Part shown: one piece after another, positions 50,621 through 58,927 of the stretch | Numbering within the stretch: the first letter of the stretch is position 1 | Layout: each line of letters begins with the position of its first letter | Notes under the pieces: generated by a model | The model's input: the letters and a program-made list of their open reading frames with translations, nothing else | Databases searched by the model: none | Told to the model about the DNA's origin: nothing | Position numbers and translations under genes: made by a program | Assembly (NCBI RefSeq): GCF_002266435.3 | Contig: NZ_CP029426.2 | Coordinates: forward strand, 3,564,001 to 3,628,000 | DNA: 64,000 nt | From: Bradyrhizobium amphicarpaeae | GTDB taxonomy: Bacteria > Pseudomonadota > Alphaproteobacteria > Rhizobiales > Xanthobacteraceae | Direction of reading: 5' to 3'

Positions 50621-51775
50621 ATGAGCCCGTCGTCCCGAAATGCGCCGTCCGCGCTGCGTTACAGGCTTGCCCCTGATCCGGCCGCCAAGGCCGCGCTGGA
50701 GGCGACGTTCAGGGCTTATGACCGCATGATGGAGATCCTCGATGAGGTCGCGCGGAGCCACAATGTCGGCTCCAACGTCGTGCTGCTGCATGCCCACGCC
50801 TATGACCCGATCCGCAAAGCGACCGCGCTGCCCTCGCGCCTGGTGACGCTGGGCTTGCGTGACCGCACCGAGTATCGCGCGGCGCAGGGCCGCCGCCTGC
50901 CGCTCGACGACAAGCTCGCCAAGATCAAGGGCCCGGCCACCATTTCGATTGCGACCGTGCAAGGGCGCATCACTGTGCCGTTCGATTATGCCGGCTATGC
51001 CGAGGGCTGGGGGCAGAGCGTGCCCGCGCGCCTGATCCGCACCGACGACGGCTTTGAAGTTCACTACGGCGTCACGCCGAACAACCTGCCAGAGGAGGAG
51101 AACGCCATGGATACCATCGCTGCCGCTCCCGAAAACTTCCTGTCCCGGGTCGGGCGCCTGATCGCCGGCATTGCCTATGACGCGATCGAGCAGGCGGAAG
51201 GCAAGAACAAGCTGAAAGTGGTCGGACAGGCCATCCGCGAGATCGAGCGCGCCGAGAGCGAGGCGCGCGATGCGCTCGCCGCCGCGCGTGCCGAGGAATA
51301 CCGCCTCAACGCGCGTCGCACCGAGATCGAACGCGAGATGGCCGATCTCGCGCCCAAGATCGAGGGGGCGATCGCCGATAGCCGCGACGATCTCGCCCGC
51401 GCCGGGATTGCGCGCCAGATGGATCTGGAGGCGCAGTTCGACGTGCTCTCCCGCGCCATCGACGAGAACAACGAAAAGATCGAGCAATGCATCACCTCGC
51501 TGCGCGCGGTGCTGTCCGCGCTCCAGGACGCCGAGCAGCGCCGTGCAGATCTCGAAAAGAGCGAGGCGGCCGCAAGCCATCAGGGCTCGAATTCCTCCCG
51601 AAAGCAGGCCGCCGGCTCTGCGGCAGCGAAGGCGCTGCGGGCGGGCAGGGCGGTGGCACGCGCCACCGGCGTGCCGCCGGGCATTCCCTATTCGAGCGAC
51701 ATCGACGAGCTCAGCACGCTGCATCGCGACAAGGAAATTGCGGCGAGGCTCGCGCGGTTGAAGTCGCGCTCCTGA
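50621..51775 (+). CDS. TnpB-N-terminal-like domain in frame with PspA/IM30-family protein
   Basis: A single 384-codon frame with two unrelated parts. Residues ~10-150 (ALRYRLAPDPAAKAALEATF, Y-DPIRKATALPSRLVTLGLRDRTEYR, ITVPFDYAGYAEGW, ARLIRTDDGFEVHYGV) look like the N-terminal half of an IS605 OrfB/TnpB protein and stop just where its RuvC nuclease would begin; no zinc ribbon follows. Residues 163-384 (MDTIAAAPENFLSRVGRLIAG, IREIERAESEARDAL, long coiled coil) are a PspA/IM30-like protein that coats and protects the inner membrane. A strong SD (AGAGGAGGAG) before the internal ATG 51107 suggests that PspA (222 residues) is also, or only, made separately. It heads an operon with YqiJ-like and flotillin genes. 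Confidence 0.8.
   Translation: MSPSSRNAPSALRYRLAPDPAAKAALEATFRAYDRMMEILDEVARSHNVGSNVVLLHAHAYDPIRKATALPSRLVTLGLRDRTEYRAAQGRRLPLDDKLAKIKGPATISIATVQGRITVPFDYAGYAEGWGQSVPARLIRTDDGFEVHYGVTPNNLPEEENAMDTIAAAPENFLSRVGRLIAGIAYDAIEQAEGKNKLKVVGQAIREIERAESEARDALAAARAEEYRLNARRTEIEREMADLAPKIEGAIADSRDDLARAGIARQMDLEAQFDVLSRAIDENNEKIEQCITSLRAVLSALQDAEQRRADLEKSEAAASHQGSNSSRKQAAGSAAAKALRAGRAVARATGVPPGIPYSSDIDELSTLHRDKEIAARLARLKSRS
51091..51109 (+). promoter_or_regulatory. Strong internal ribosome binding site and start of the PspA part
   Basis: AGAGGAGGAG ends six bases before ATG 51107, in frame with the long ORF. The match to the anti-SD is much better than at the upstream ATG 50621, which has no recognisable SD. 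Confidence 0.65.
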
Positions 51776-51785
51776 GTGCCGCGCC

Positions 51786-52448
51786 ATGAGCGCATTGCTC
51801 GAACATGTCATGTCGCCGGAGGTCAGGCCGTTCGCGATCGCGGCGGCCATGATCGTCATCGTCGGCTCGATCGAAGTGGTCTCGATGCTGGTCGGGGCGT
51901 CCTTGAGCGAGATGCTCGGCACCAACATCGATTTCGCTCACCCCAGCGACAATGGCGTCATCAATGCCATTTCCTGGATCAATGTCGGCGGCGTGCCGCT
52001 GCTGATCTTCCTGCTGCTGCTGCTCGGCGCCTTCTCGATCACCGGCTTCCTGATCCAGGACATCGCGCGGCTGGTGGCCGGGCCGTTGCCGGCGACGCTC
52101 GCCTCGGTCGGAGCGATCGCGGTCTCGATTCCCTTGGTCCGCGCCACCAGCCGCGCCATCGCGCGGGTGATCCCCAAGGATGAAAGCTACGTCGTCGGCC
52201 TCGGGGATCTCGTCGGCCGCATCGGTGAGGTCGTCATCGGCCCGCTCGACCAGGGGCCGCCCGGCAAGGTCAGCGTCGCCGACATCCACGGCAACCGCCA
52301 TTTCGTCTGGGCGGTTGCGGCGCCGGCGTCGGCACCTTTGCCGCAGGGGACCATGGTCCTGCTGGTCGATCGCGACGGCACGCGTTTTGTGGCGGTCAAG
52401 GCCGACGATGAACTCAAACCGTCCAAGCCCAGTCTAAGCAGCAGCTGA
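51786..52448 (+). CDS. YqiJ/DUF1449-like OB-fold inner-membrane protein
   Basis: 220-residue protein. Three hydrophobic helices (IAAAMIVIVGSIEVVSMLVG, GGVPLLIFLLLLLGAFSITGFLI, LPATLASVGAIAVSIPLV) lead to a C-terminal beta-rich domain from about residue 130 (ESYVVGLGDLVGRIGEVVIGPL, GTRFVAVKADDEL) resembling the OB fold of NfeD/YqiJ proteins. YqiJ-type proteins are partners of flotillins in membrane microdomains. It starts ten bases after the PspA-like gene and ends 19 bases before the flotillin gene, so the three are one operon. Confidence 0.82.
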   Translation: MSALLEHVMSPEVRPFAIAAAMIVIVGSIEVVSMLVGASLSEMLGTNIDFAHPSDNGVINAISWINVGGVPLLIFLLLLLGAFSITGFLIQDIARLVAGPLPATLASVGAIAVSIPLVRATSRAIARVIPKDESYVVGLGDLVGRIGEVVIGPLDQGPPGKVSVADIHGNRHFVWAVAAPASAPLPQGTMVLLVDRDGTRFVAVKADDELKPSKPSLSSS

Positions 52449-52467
52449 GTCATTATCGGAGAAAGTC

Positions 52468-54162
52468 ATGTTCGACATCGCAGTTCCGGCCATCATCGGC
52501 GTCGCGCTGATTGTCGCGCTCGGGATCGTCTTCACCATCCTCTACAAGCGCGCCACCCGCGACGAGGCCTTCGTGCGCACCGGCCTCGGCGGCAAGAAGG
52601 TCGTGCTCGACGGCGGCGCCATGATCCTGCCGATCTTCCACTCCTATGCCAGCGTCAATTTGAAGACGCTGCGGCTCACCGTGGAGCGGAAGGAGCGGGA
52701 GTCCCTCATCACCAAGGACCGCCTGCGCGTCGACATCGTCGCCGAATTCTACGTGCGCGTCCGCCCCGACGACGAGAGTATCGCGCTTGCAAGCCAGACG
52801 CTGGGTGCGCTGACCAATGACGCCGAAGCCCTGCGCAACCAGGTCGAGGCGAAATTCGTCGACGGCCTGCGCTCGGTGGCGGCGACCATGAGCATCCTCG
52901 AACTCCAGGAGAAGCGCTCGGACTTCGTCAAGCATGTGCAGGCAACGGTCGAGTCGGACGTCAAATCCAACGGCCTGGAACTTGAATCCGTGTCGCTGAC
53001 AAAGCTCGACCAGACCGACGTCAAGTTCTTCAACCCGGAAAACTTCTTCGACGCCGAAGGTCTGACCCAGCTCAAGACCGTCACCGAGACCCGCCGGCGT
53101 GACCGCAACTCGATCGTGCGCGACAACGAGGTGGCGATCGCGCAAAAGGACCTCGAGGCGCGGCAGCAGACCCTGACGATCGAACGGACCAAAAAGGAAG
53201 CCGAGCTTTCGCAGGAGCGAGACATCGCCAACAAGACGGCCAGCACCCGCGCCGAAGTCGCAACCGCGACGCAGACCGCGCGCCTCACCGAGGAGAACGC
53301 CCGCATCGACACGGACAGGGCGGTTGCCGAGAAGGAGGCCGGCGCCAAGCAGGTCAAGGAAACCGCGGTGATCGAGTCGGATCTGGCGATCAACAAACGC
53401 AAGACCGACGCCCAGCGCGAGATCCAGATCGCGACGCAAGAGAACGAGATCCAGATCGCGGCCAAGAGCAAGCAGACCTCGGAAGCCGTCGCCGAGGCCA
53501 AGACCGCCGAAGCGCTTGCGGTCTCCGCCGAGGAAAAGGTCGTGACCGCACGCGCGGTCGAGGTCGCCGATCGTGCCCGTCTCACCCAGGTGCTGGAAGC
53601 GCGAACCGAGGCCGAGCGCAAGTCGACCGAGCTGATCGTCGCGGCCGAGGCCGAGAAGAAGGCCTCGCTCGATCGCGCCGAGGCCGTGAAGACACTGGCC
53701 ACGGCCGAAGCCGAGTCCAACAAGATCAAGGCCGTCGGCGTCCGCAACATCGGTGAGGCGGAAGCCGCCGTCATCACCATGAAGAACGAGGCGCAGAACA
53801 AACTCGGCAGCAACGTCATCGACTTCGAGATCGCCAAGAAGCGGATCGAGACGATGCCGTTGGCGTTGGCCGAGATGGTCAGGCCGATCGGCAACCTGAA
53901 GGACGTCCGTATCCTGCACACCGGCGGCGCGTTCGGCGGCAACGGCGCCGGCGGAGGCAATGTCGGTTTCGGCGAGGGGCTCGCCGGCGAGCTGCTCAAG
54001 GTGCACGCGCTGCGTCCGATGATCGACGAGATCCTGCGCCAGAGCGGCTTTGCGCCCGGCGATGATCCCGTCAAGGCGCTGGTCGGCGCCGTGACCGGGA
54101 AGAGCAACGGCGCCGCCGTACCGGCGCAGGCGCCGGAGAAGACGAACACCGCCGATCTATGA
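52468..54162 (+). CDS. Flotillin/SPFH-domain family protein (YqiK-like)
   Basis: 564-residue flotillin. A single N-terminal membrane helix (AVPAIIGVALIVALGIVFTILY) is followed by an SPFH domain (GLGGKKVVLDGGAMILPIFH, RLRVDIVAEFYVRVRPDD). A long Glu/Ala-rich coiled coil spans about residues 215-430 (EKEAGAKQVKETAVIESD, AEEKVVTARAVEVADRARL). The C-terminal part (GAFGGNGAGGGNVGFGEGLAGELLK) ends in helices. Flotillins scaffold membrane microdomains and influence fluidity. Coupling with PspA-like and YqiJ-like proteins points to envelope-stress or membrane maintenance. Confidence 0.9.
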   Translation: MFDIAVPAIIGVALIVALGIVFTILYKRATRDEAFVRTGLGGKKVVLDGGAMILPIFHSYASVNLKTLRLTVERKERESLITKDRLRVDIVAEFYVRVRPDDESIALASQTLGALTNDAEALRNQVEAKFVDGLRSVAATMSILELQEKRSDFVKHVQATVESDVKSNGLELESVSLTKLDQTDVKFFNPENFFDAEGLTQLKTVTETRRRDRNSIVRDNEVAIAQKDLEARQQTLTIERTKKEAELSQERDIANKTASTRAEVATATQTARLTEENARIDTDRAVAEKEAGAKQVKETAVIESDLAINKRKTDAQREIQIATQENEIQIAAKSKQTSEAVAEAKTAEALAVSAEEKVVTARAVEVADRARLTQVLEARTEAERKSTELIVAAEAEKKASLDRAEAVKTLATAEAESNKIKAVGVRNIGEAEAAVITMKNEAQNKLGSNVIDFEIAKKRIETMPLALAEMVRPIGNLKDVRILHTGGAFGGNGAGGGNVGFGEGLAGELLKVHALRPMIDEILRQSGFAPGDDPVKALVGAVTGKSNGAAVPAQAPEKTNTADL

Positions 54163-54229
54163 ATGCCCGTTCATTGCTGCGGAGAATTCGAATCGATAAA
54201 AAGGCTGAGCGCGTCTCGCGTCGCGCGAC

Positions 54230-54279
54230 GTCCCGGAGTGCCGATCGATCGTCTTGAACCTTTCGATCGCACTCCGGAC
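54230..54279. terminator. Long imperfect hairpin after the flotillin operon
   Basis: GTCC(C)GGAGTGC(C)GATCGA (54230-54248) pairs with TCGATCGCACTCCGGAC (54263-54279) over 17 bases with two single-base bulges. There is no U-tract, so it may end the flotillin transcript in a Rho-assisted way, stabilise its 3' end, or belong to a leader or small RNA ahead of 54370. Confidence 0.4.
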
Positions 54280-54369
54280 GAATCTCCTGAGGCAACGCCA
54301 TTGGTTGCCGCGGCGCCTGCGCCGATCGACGCCAGGCGCTGACGCCTGTTTCGATCGGGGAAATTTCAT

Positions 54370-54738
54370 ATGAGATATTTTTTGTCTGGACTGATCGCGA
54401 TCGGCCTTTCGATCGCCGCCATGCCCTCGTTCGCGGCCGACGCCCGCAACGTCACCGTCGTCAACGAGACCGGCTATGCCATCAAATTCCTGGGCTTCAA
54501 CGCGCCGGACGATGGCCTGGACGAATGGGATAACGAGCTCGACAAGGTGTTGCAGAACCAGGCGAGCACCTATGTCGAGTTCGACGAGGACGACGACGGA
54601 TGCGTCTGGAACATCCGCGTCGACTGGAAGAACTACGACGAAGCCGTGCTCTGGAAAAACGTCAACCTCTGCAAGATGACCGCACTTCGGTTGCGCTACG
54701 ATCCCGGCACCAAGACCACCTCGTTCCTCGCGGAGTAG
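54370..54738 (+). CDS. Small secreted protein of unknown function
   Basis: 122-residue precursor with a signal peptide (MRYFLSGLIAIGLSIAAMPSFA) cleaved before ADARN. The mature domain is acidic and beta-rich (VTVVNETGYAIKFLGF, YVEFDEDDDGCVWNIRVDW, LRLRYDPGTKTTSF), with cysteines in DGCVWN and NLCKM that may form a disulfide. It is probably periplasmic. I recall no characterised family. The SD is weak (GGGGAAATTTCAT). Confidence 0.75.
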   Translation: MRYFLSGLIAIGLSIAAMPSFAADARNVTVVNETGYAIKFLGFNAPDDGLDEWDNELDKVLQNQASTYVEFDEDDDGCVWNIRVDWKNYDEAVLWKNVNLCKMTALRLRYDPGTKTTSFLAE

Positions 54739-54874
54739 CCTTCGGCCGACATGACCCGGAGGAGGGGGCGTCCCAACCTTCCTCCGGCGCGTTGCGGATG
54801 ATGACGAATTCGTCCTTTGCAAGCGCAAGCGGCTTTGTTATACGCAGCCGCGCGCGAACGACTGGTTCGCCTTT

Positions 54875-54949
54875 TCCTCGGTAGCTCAGCGGTAGAGCAT
54901 CCGACTGTTAATCGGATGGTCGCTGGTTCGAATCCAGCCCGGGGAGCCA
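54875..54949 (+). tRNA. tRNA-Asn (GTT)
   Basis: A 75-base cloverleaf with encoded CCA. The acceptor arms are TCCTCGG and CCGGGGA, the anticodon loop CTGTTAA gives GTT, and the T-arm contains GGTTCGAATCC. Confidence 0.96.
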
Positions 54950-55166
54950 AATCCTACCGCAAATTCAACAGGTTATGAGCGGGCTCTCGCGTATTACACG
55001 ATCTCGTTGCTGTGGCTTCTGAACGAAGCCTTGCGGGCTCCAGGCCGGGAATCGCATTCAAGCAGATGTGTTGTGGACTGGCCCGGTCACGCCATGCAGA
55101 CGGCGCCAAATCGACTCAATTGAAATCGAGCTTCGCGATCGCCGGATCTTAACGGAGCTGATTCCC

Positions 55167-55340
55167 ATGCCAGACATCCAGGTCGACCCTATGGCCCCCT
55201 CGATTCTGCCCGCCGAGATTCCCGAGCTCAGCGACGACCAATGCCTGGCCTGTCTGGCCCGTGCGGTCGAGACGCCCGATTCGGCACGGCTGGACGAGGT
55301 CGCCGCCCTGATCGGCCGCCTTGCAGTCGCGATCGAATAA
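55167..55340 (+). CDS. Small acidic protein of unknown function
   Basis: 57-residue polypeptide from ATG 55167 with GGAG nine bases upstream. The sequence is acidic and mostly helical (ELSDDQCLACLARAVETPDS, LDEVAALIGRLAVAIE), with a CLAC cysteine pair. No family is recognised. The frame stays open upstream to 55068, but that part is basic and unlike the rest. Confidence 0.5.
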   Translation: MPDIQVDPMAPSILPAEIPELSDDQCLACLARAVETPDSARLDEVAALIGRLAVAIE

Positions 55341-55477
55341 TCCGGCCCGACCCCGATGCGGTAAGATGCGGAAGCCTTAGCCCAGCGGGCTAACGGCCAT
55401 GTTGCGTTTTGGCCTTGCATGCTCCAAAGATGCCGCGAATTTCGTCCGCGGCATCGTCCGCCTTGCAGGGTCCGCAA

Positions 55478-56140
55478 ATGTCCGGTTTCTCGACCGCGCG
55501 CCTCAAAATGGTCGATGGCCAGGTGCGCACCAATGACGTCACCGACCGTCGTGTTATCGATGCCATGCTCACGGTTCCGCGCGAGGCCTTCGTGCCGGCC
55601 GACCGGCAGGCGCTGGCCTATCTCGATCTCGACCTCGATGTGAGCGAAGGCGCCGCCAAGCGCTTCCTGATCAAGCCGCAGTTGACCGGCAAGCTGCTCC
55701 AGGCCGCCGAAATCGGCGAGGGCGACAACGTGCTGGTGGTCGGCTGCGCCACGGGCTACCTCGCCGCGCTGACCGCCAGGCTGGCGCGGCAGGTGACCGC
55801 GACCGAATGCGATTCGGCTTTGGCCGCGAAGGCCAAGGCCGCCTCGGCCGCGCTGAACCTTGCCAACGTCACCTGCAAGGCCGCGGCCTGCGCCGAAGGC
55901 GATCCGTCCGCCGCTCCCTATGACGTAATCGTCCTCAATGGCGCCACTGAGGTGACGCCGGAAGCGCTGCTCGGGCAACTGAAGGAGGGCGGGCGTCTGG
56001 TAGGGGTGTCCGCCGAATCCAGGCCGCCGCGGGCGATGATCGTGACCCATACCCACGGCGAATTCGGCCATCGCCCCCTGTTCGATGCCGCAGCCCCGGT
56101 GCTTCCCGGGCTCGAACGGGCGGCCGCCTTCGTCTTCTGA
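55478..56140 (+). CDS. Protein-L-isoaspartate O-methyltransferase-like protein
   Basis: 220-residue SAM-methyltransferase-fold protein of the PCMT family. N-terminal ARLKMVDGQVRTNDVTDRRV and VPREAFVPADRQALAYLD are typical of the family. The SAM-binding motif reads NVLVVGCATGYLAALTARL, with Cys-Ala in place of the usual Gly-x-Gly. The acidic strand end is VTATECD, and YDVIVLNGATEVTPEALLGQLKEGG follows. The altered SAM loop makes repair activity uncertain; this short, divergent form sits before tolC in several alphaproteobacteria. ATG 55478 was chosen; an earlier in-frame start at 55409 is less family-like. Confidence 0.82.
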   Translation: MSGFSTARLKMVDGQVRTNDVTDRRVIDAMLTVPREAFVPADRQALAYLDLDLDVSEGAAKRFLIKPQLTGKLLQAAEIGEGDNVLVVGCATGYLAALTARLARQVTATECDSALAAKAKAASAALNLANVTCKAAACAEGDPSAAPYDVIVLNGATEVTPEALLGQLKEGGRLVGVSAESRPPRAMIVTHTHGEFGHRPLFDAAAPVLPGLERAAAFVF

Positions 56141-56215
56141 CGGCCCAAAGCCCGTTAAAATCCCGTTCTGAATCAGAAGTGTGGCCGGGATGCTGCACGT
56201 GAAGAGTTTCCACCG

Positions 56216-56237
56216 GGAACTACGCTCAGGTAGTTCC
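56216..56237. promoter_or_regulatory. Inverted repeat upstream of tolC
   Basis: GGAACTAC and GTAGTTCC are perfect eight-base arms around GCTCAG, about 90 bases before the tolC start. It is a candidate operator or leader hairpin. Confidence 0.4.
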
Positions 56238-56328
56238 GTCGCGCCAATCCGCATCCTATGTTGCGGCGGGGCAACGACTCCACTCGGTAGACGGTAACCC
56301 AGCTCGCGGGCACGAGCCGGGCGTTAGA

Positions 56329-57732
56329 ATGAACGGAATTTCAGGGATGCATGGGGTGAAGCTCTTCACCGGAGCTGCGGTTTCGGTCCTGCTGCTCGCG
56401 CTTGCCGGGCCGATGCCTGTCTTGGCGGACACGATCGAGTCCGCGCTGGTGCGCGCCTATCAGAACAATCCGCAGCTCAACGCACAGCGCGCCCAAGTGC
56501 GCTCGACCGACGAGAACGTGCCTCAGGCCTTGTCCGGCTACCGGCCCAGGGCCTCGCTCACGGCGAGCGGTGGCTATCAATATCAAGATCTGCAGAGTGG
56601 CGTGGGTAGTAACGCGATCCATGGGACCACCTTGCCTCGCAGCGTTGGAATCACCGCTTCCCAGACGCTGTACAACGGTAACCAGACTGCCAACCGGACA
56701 CGCGCCGCGGAGAGTCAGGTGTCCGGCTCGCGCGAAGCGCTGCGCAGCCTCGATCAAAGCGTCCTGCTCCAGGCCGCCACGACTTACATGGACTATCTGC
56801 GCGACTCGGCCACGCTCGAAGTCCAGCGCAGCAACGTTCGGGTGCTCGAGCAGACGCTCAAGCAGACTCGTGACCGCTTCAATGTCGGTGAAGTGACGCG
56901 CACCGACGTCGCACAATCGGAAGCACAGCTGGCAGCCGGCAGGACGCAGGCGCTGACTGCTGAAGCGAATCTCAACACGACCCGTGCCACTTACCGCCGC
57001 ATCATCGGCAACGAGCCGACAAACCTTGCGCCGGGTTCGCCGGTCGACCGTTTCCTGCCCCCGTCGCTCGCCGCCGCGGTGGAGCTCGGCTTGATTGAGC
57101 ATCCCAACGTCACGGCCGCCATGTTCGGCATCGACGTCAACTATCTGCAGGTCAAGGTCGCCGAAGGTGCGTTGCTGCCCACGCTGACGATCCAGGCATC
57201 GGCCACGCAGGCCAACGAACAGTCCATCATTCAGTTGCGGTCCTTCAACGCCGCCGCGACTGCTCAGCTCTCGGTGCCGATCTATCAGGGCGGCACGGAA
57301 TATGCGCTGATCCGCCAGTCCAAGGAAAACCTGGCGCAGCAGCGTCTCAACCTCGAAACCACGCGCGACCAGACCCGTGCGACCGTGGTGCAGTGGTGGG
57401 GGTCGTTGCAGGCCGGCAAGGCGCAGGTGCAGTCGGCGCAGGCGCAGGTGACGGCGTCCGAGATCGCGCTGAACGGCGTTCGCGAAGAGGCCAAGGCCGG
57501 TCAACGCACCACGCTCGACGTGCTCAACGCGCAGCAGGCGCTGGTCAATGCGCGCGTCGCGCTGGTGACCGCGCAGCACGACCGCGTCGTCGCGTCCTAT
57601 CAGGTGCTGGCTGCCGTCGGCCGTCTGGCGCCGCAGGTCCTGGGCCTTGCGACCACGATCTACGATCCCAGCGTTCACTACCATCAGGTCCGCGACAGCT
57701 GGGCCGGCGTGCGCACGCCTGACGGGCGCTAG
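56329..57732 (+). CDS. tolC: TolC-family outer-membrane channel of type I secretion/efflux
   Basis: 467-residue outer-membrane factor. A signal peptide (GAAVSVLLLALAGPMPVLA) is followed by DTIESALVRAYQNNPQLNAQRAQVRSTDENV, the classic TolC N-terminus. TASQTLYNGNQTANRTRAAESQV and QTRDRFNVGEVTRTDVAQSEAQLAAG form the first repeat. LSVPIYQGGTEYALIRQSKENLAQ and VREEAKAGQRTTLDVLNAQQALVNARVALVTAQHD form the second. Unlike the NodT-type protein at 26346 it lacks a lipobox, and the subgroup is that used by type I secretion and AcrAB-like efflux. ATG 56347 is an alternative start. Confidence 0.92.
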   Translation: MNGISGMHGVKLFTGAAVSVLLLALAGPMPVLADTIESALVRAYQNNPQLNAQRAQVRSTDENVPQALSGYRPRASLTASGGYQYQDLQSGVGSNAIHGTTLPRSVGITASQTLYNGNQTANRTRAAESQVSGSREALRSLDQSVLLQAATTYMDYLRDSATLEVQRSNVRVLEQTLKQTRDRFNVGEVTRTDVAQSEAQLAAGRTQALTAEANLNTTRATYRRIIGNEPTNLAPGSPVDRFLPPSLAAAVELGLIEHPNVTAAMFGIDVNYLQVKVAEGALLPTLTIQASATQANEQSIIQLRSFNAAATAQLSVPIYQGGTEYALIRQSKENLAQQRLNLETTRDQTRATVVQWWGSLQAGKAQVQSAQAQVTASEIALNGVREEAKAGQRTTLDVLNAQQALVNARVALVTAQHDRVVASYQVLAAVGRLAPQVLGLATTIYDPSVHYHQVRDSWAGVRTPDGR

Positions 57733-58035
57733 TCCCCGTAGTCGTCCGGCCGGCCTCGCGAATAGTCGAAGCCGACCGGCGCTTTGCTTGCAATCATCAA
57801 AATCCCTGACATAGCCTTGCCAGGATGATGCGGGTCGATTCGGCTCGCATCGATGCTGTGTGCGTAAAGCTTGAGTGCCGGGGGCAGGGGCGCACCGCTG
57901 CACGTTGAGCCGTGATCTGGGGACAAGTCGGGCTGCCGCGACGAAAATGTCGGGCCACCCATCCGGAACCGGCCAATCCTGTCGTGCTTGGTGTAAAACA
58001 ACGCATGCGAGGGCGTTGATGATGTGGAGTCGGAG
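57733..58035. other. Gap between tolC and the popZ-like gene
   Basis: A 303-base region without a gene. GC-rich, partly complementary runs (GGCCGGCC and GCCGACCGG) just after the tolC stop may act as a terminator, but no T-run follows. No clear promoter for the downstream gene was seen. Confidence 0.45.
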
Positions 58036-58803
58036 ATGACGCAGCCTGCAAAGGTCACAGAACCCTCGATGGAGGAGATTCTGGCCTCGATCCGGCGCAT
58101 CATTGCCGACGATGAAGCCAAGCCGCCGCCGGCTGAAGCCGCCAAGCCTGCGCCCGCCGCGGCTGCGCCGAAGCCGCAGGCGATGAACGACATTCCGCCT
58201 TCCAAGGTCGCCCCCGCCAAGCCTGTCGCCGAAAAGCCCGCGCCGCCGCCGGCTGCAAAGCCCGCTCCAGCGCCGCCGCCACCTGCGGCGGATGCATCCA
58301 ACAACCAGGACGATATCGACGCGCTGCTGGCAGGGCTGGACGCGGCCACGCCTGCGCCCGAGGTCCGCGCGCCGGAACCAGAGCCCGAGCCTGAGCCGGA
58401 GCCGGAGCCCGACGTGCTCGAACTGACCGACGAGATGGCGATGGACCCGACGCCGCCTCCGCCGCCGCCGAGCTTCCGCAAGGTCGAGCCGCGCGACGAT
58501 CTCGAATTCGCCGAATCGCCACCGCGCCCGACGCCGCCGCCGTCCTACGCGCCGGTGGACTTCGACGCACCTCCGGTACCGCCGCAGCAGCCGATCCTGG
58601 CGCAATCGACCGTCTCGGCGGTCGAATCCGCCTTCAATTCCCTGGCCCATACGGTGCTCAGCAGCAATGCCCGGACGCTGGAGGATCTGGTCAAGGAGAT
58701 GCTGCGTCCGATGCTGAAATCCTGGCTCGACGACAATCTGCCGGGCATGGTCGAGCGTATCGTGAAGGCCGAAATCGAGCGGGTCTCGCGCGGCGGCCGC
58801 TGA
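58036..58803 (+). CDS. popZ: PopZ/DUF2497 family cell-pole organising protein
   Basis: 255-residue protein with the PopZ layout. The N-terminal helix EPSMEEILASIRRIIADDEAK is the partner-binding region. Residues ~35-165 form a disordered proline/glutamate/alanine-rich linker (EPEPEPEPEPEPDVLELTDE). The C-terminal helices (VESAFNSLAHTVLSSNARTLEDLV, EMLRPMLKSWLDDNLPGMVERIVKAEIERV) drive oligomerisation into a polar matrix. In Caulobacter PopZ anchors the centromere and signalling proteins at the poles. Adjacency to valS is conserved among alphaproteobacteria. ATG 58036 was chosen over an upstream GTG. Confidence 0.87.
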   Translation: MTQPAKVTEPSMEEILASIRRIIADDEAKPPPAEAAKPAPAAAAPKPQAMNDIPPSKVAPAKPVAEKPAPPPAAKPAPAPPPPAADASNNQDDIDALLAGLDAATPAPEVRAPEPEPEPEPEPEPDVLELTDEMAMDPTPPPPPPSFRKVEPRDDLEFAESPPRPTPPPSYAPVDFDAPPVPPQQPILAQSTVSAVESAFNSLAHTVLSSNARTLEDLVKEMLRPMLKSWLDDNLPGMVERIVKAEIERVSRGGR

Positions 58804-58927
58804 TACGGCCCTGCGGCCCCGATAAAGCCCTGCTCCCGTGGCATATTCGGCCTGCGGATCAGGCCGGAAAGCCGTTGCCGCCGAGCTTCCCGTTGACTTG
58901 CCCCGCACACGCGGCTTTCTAGCGCCC

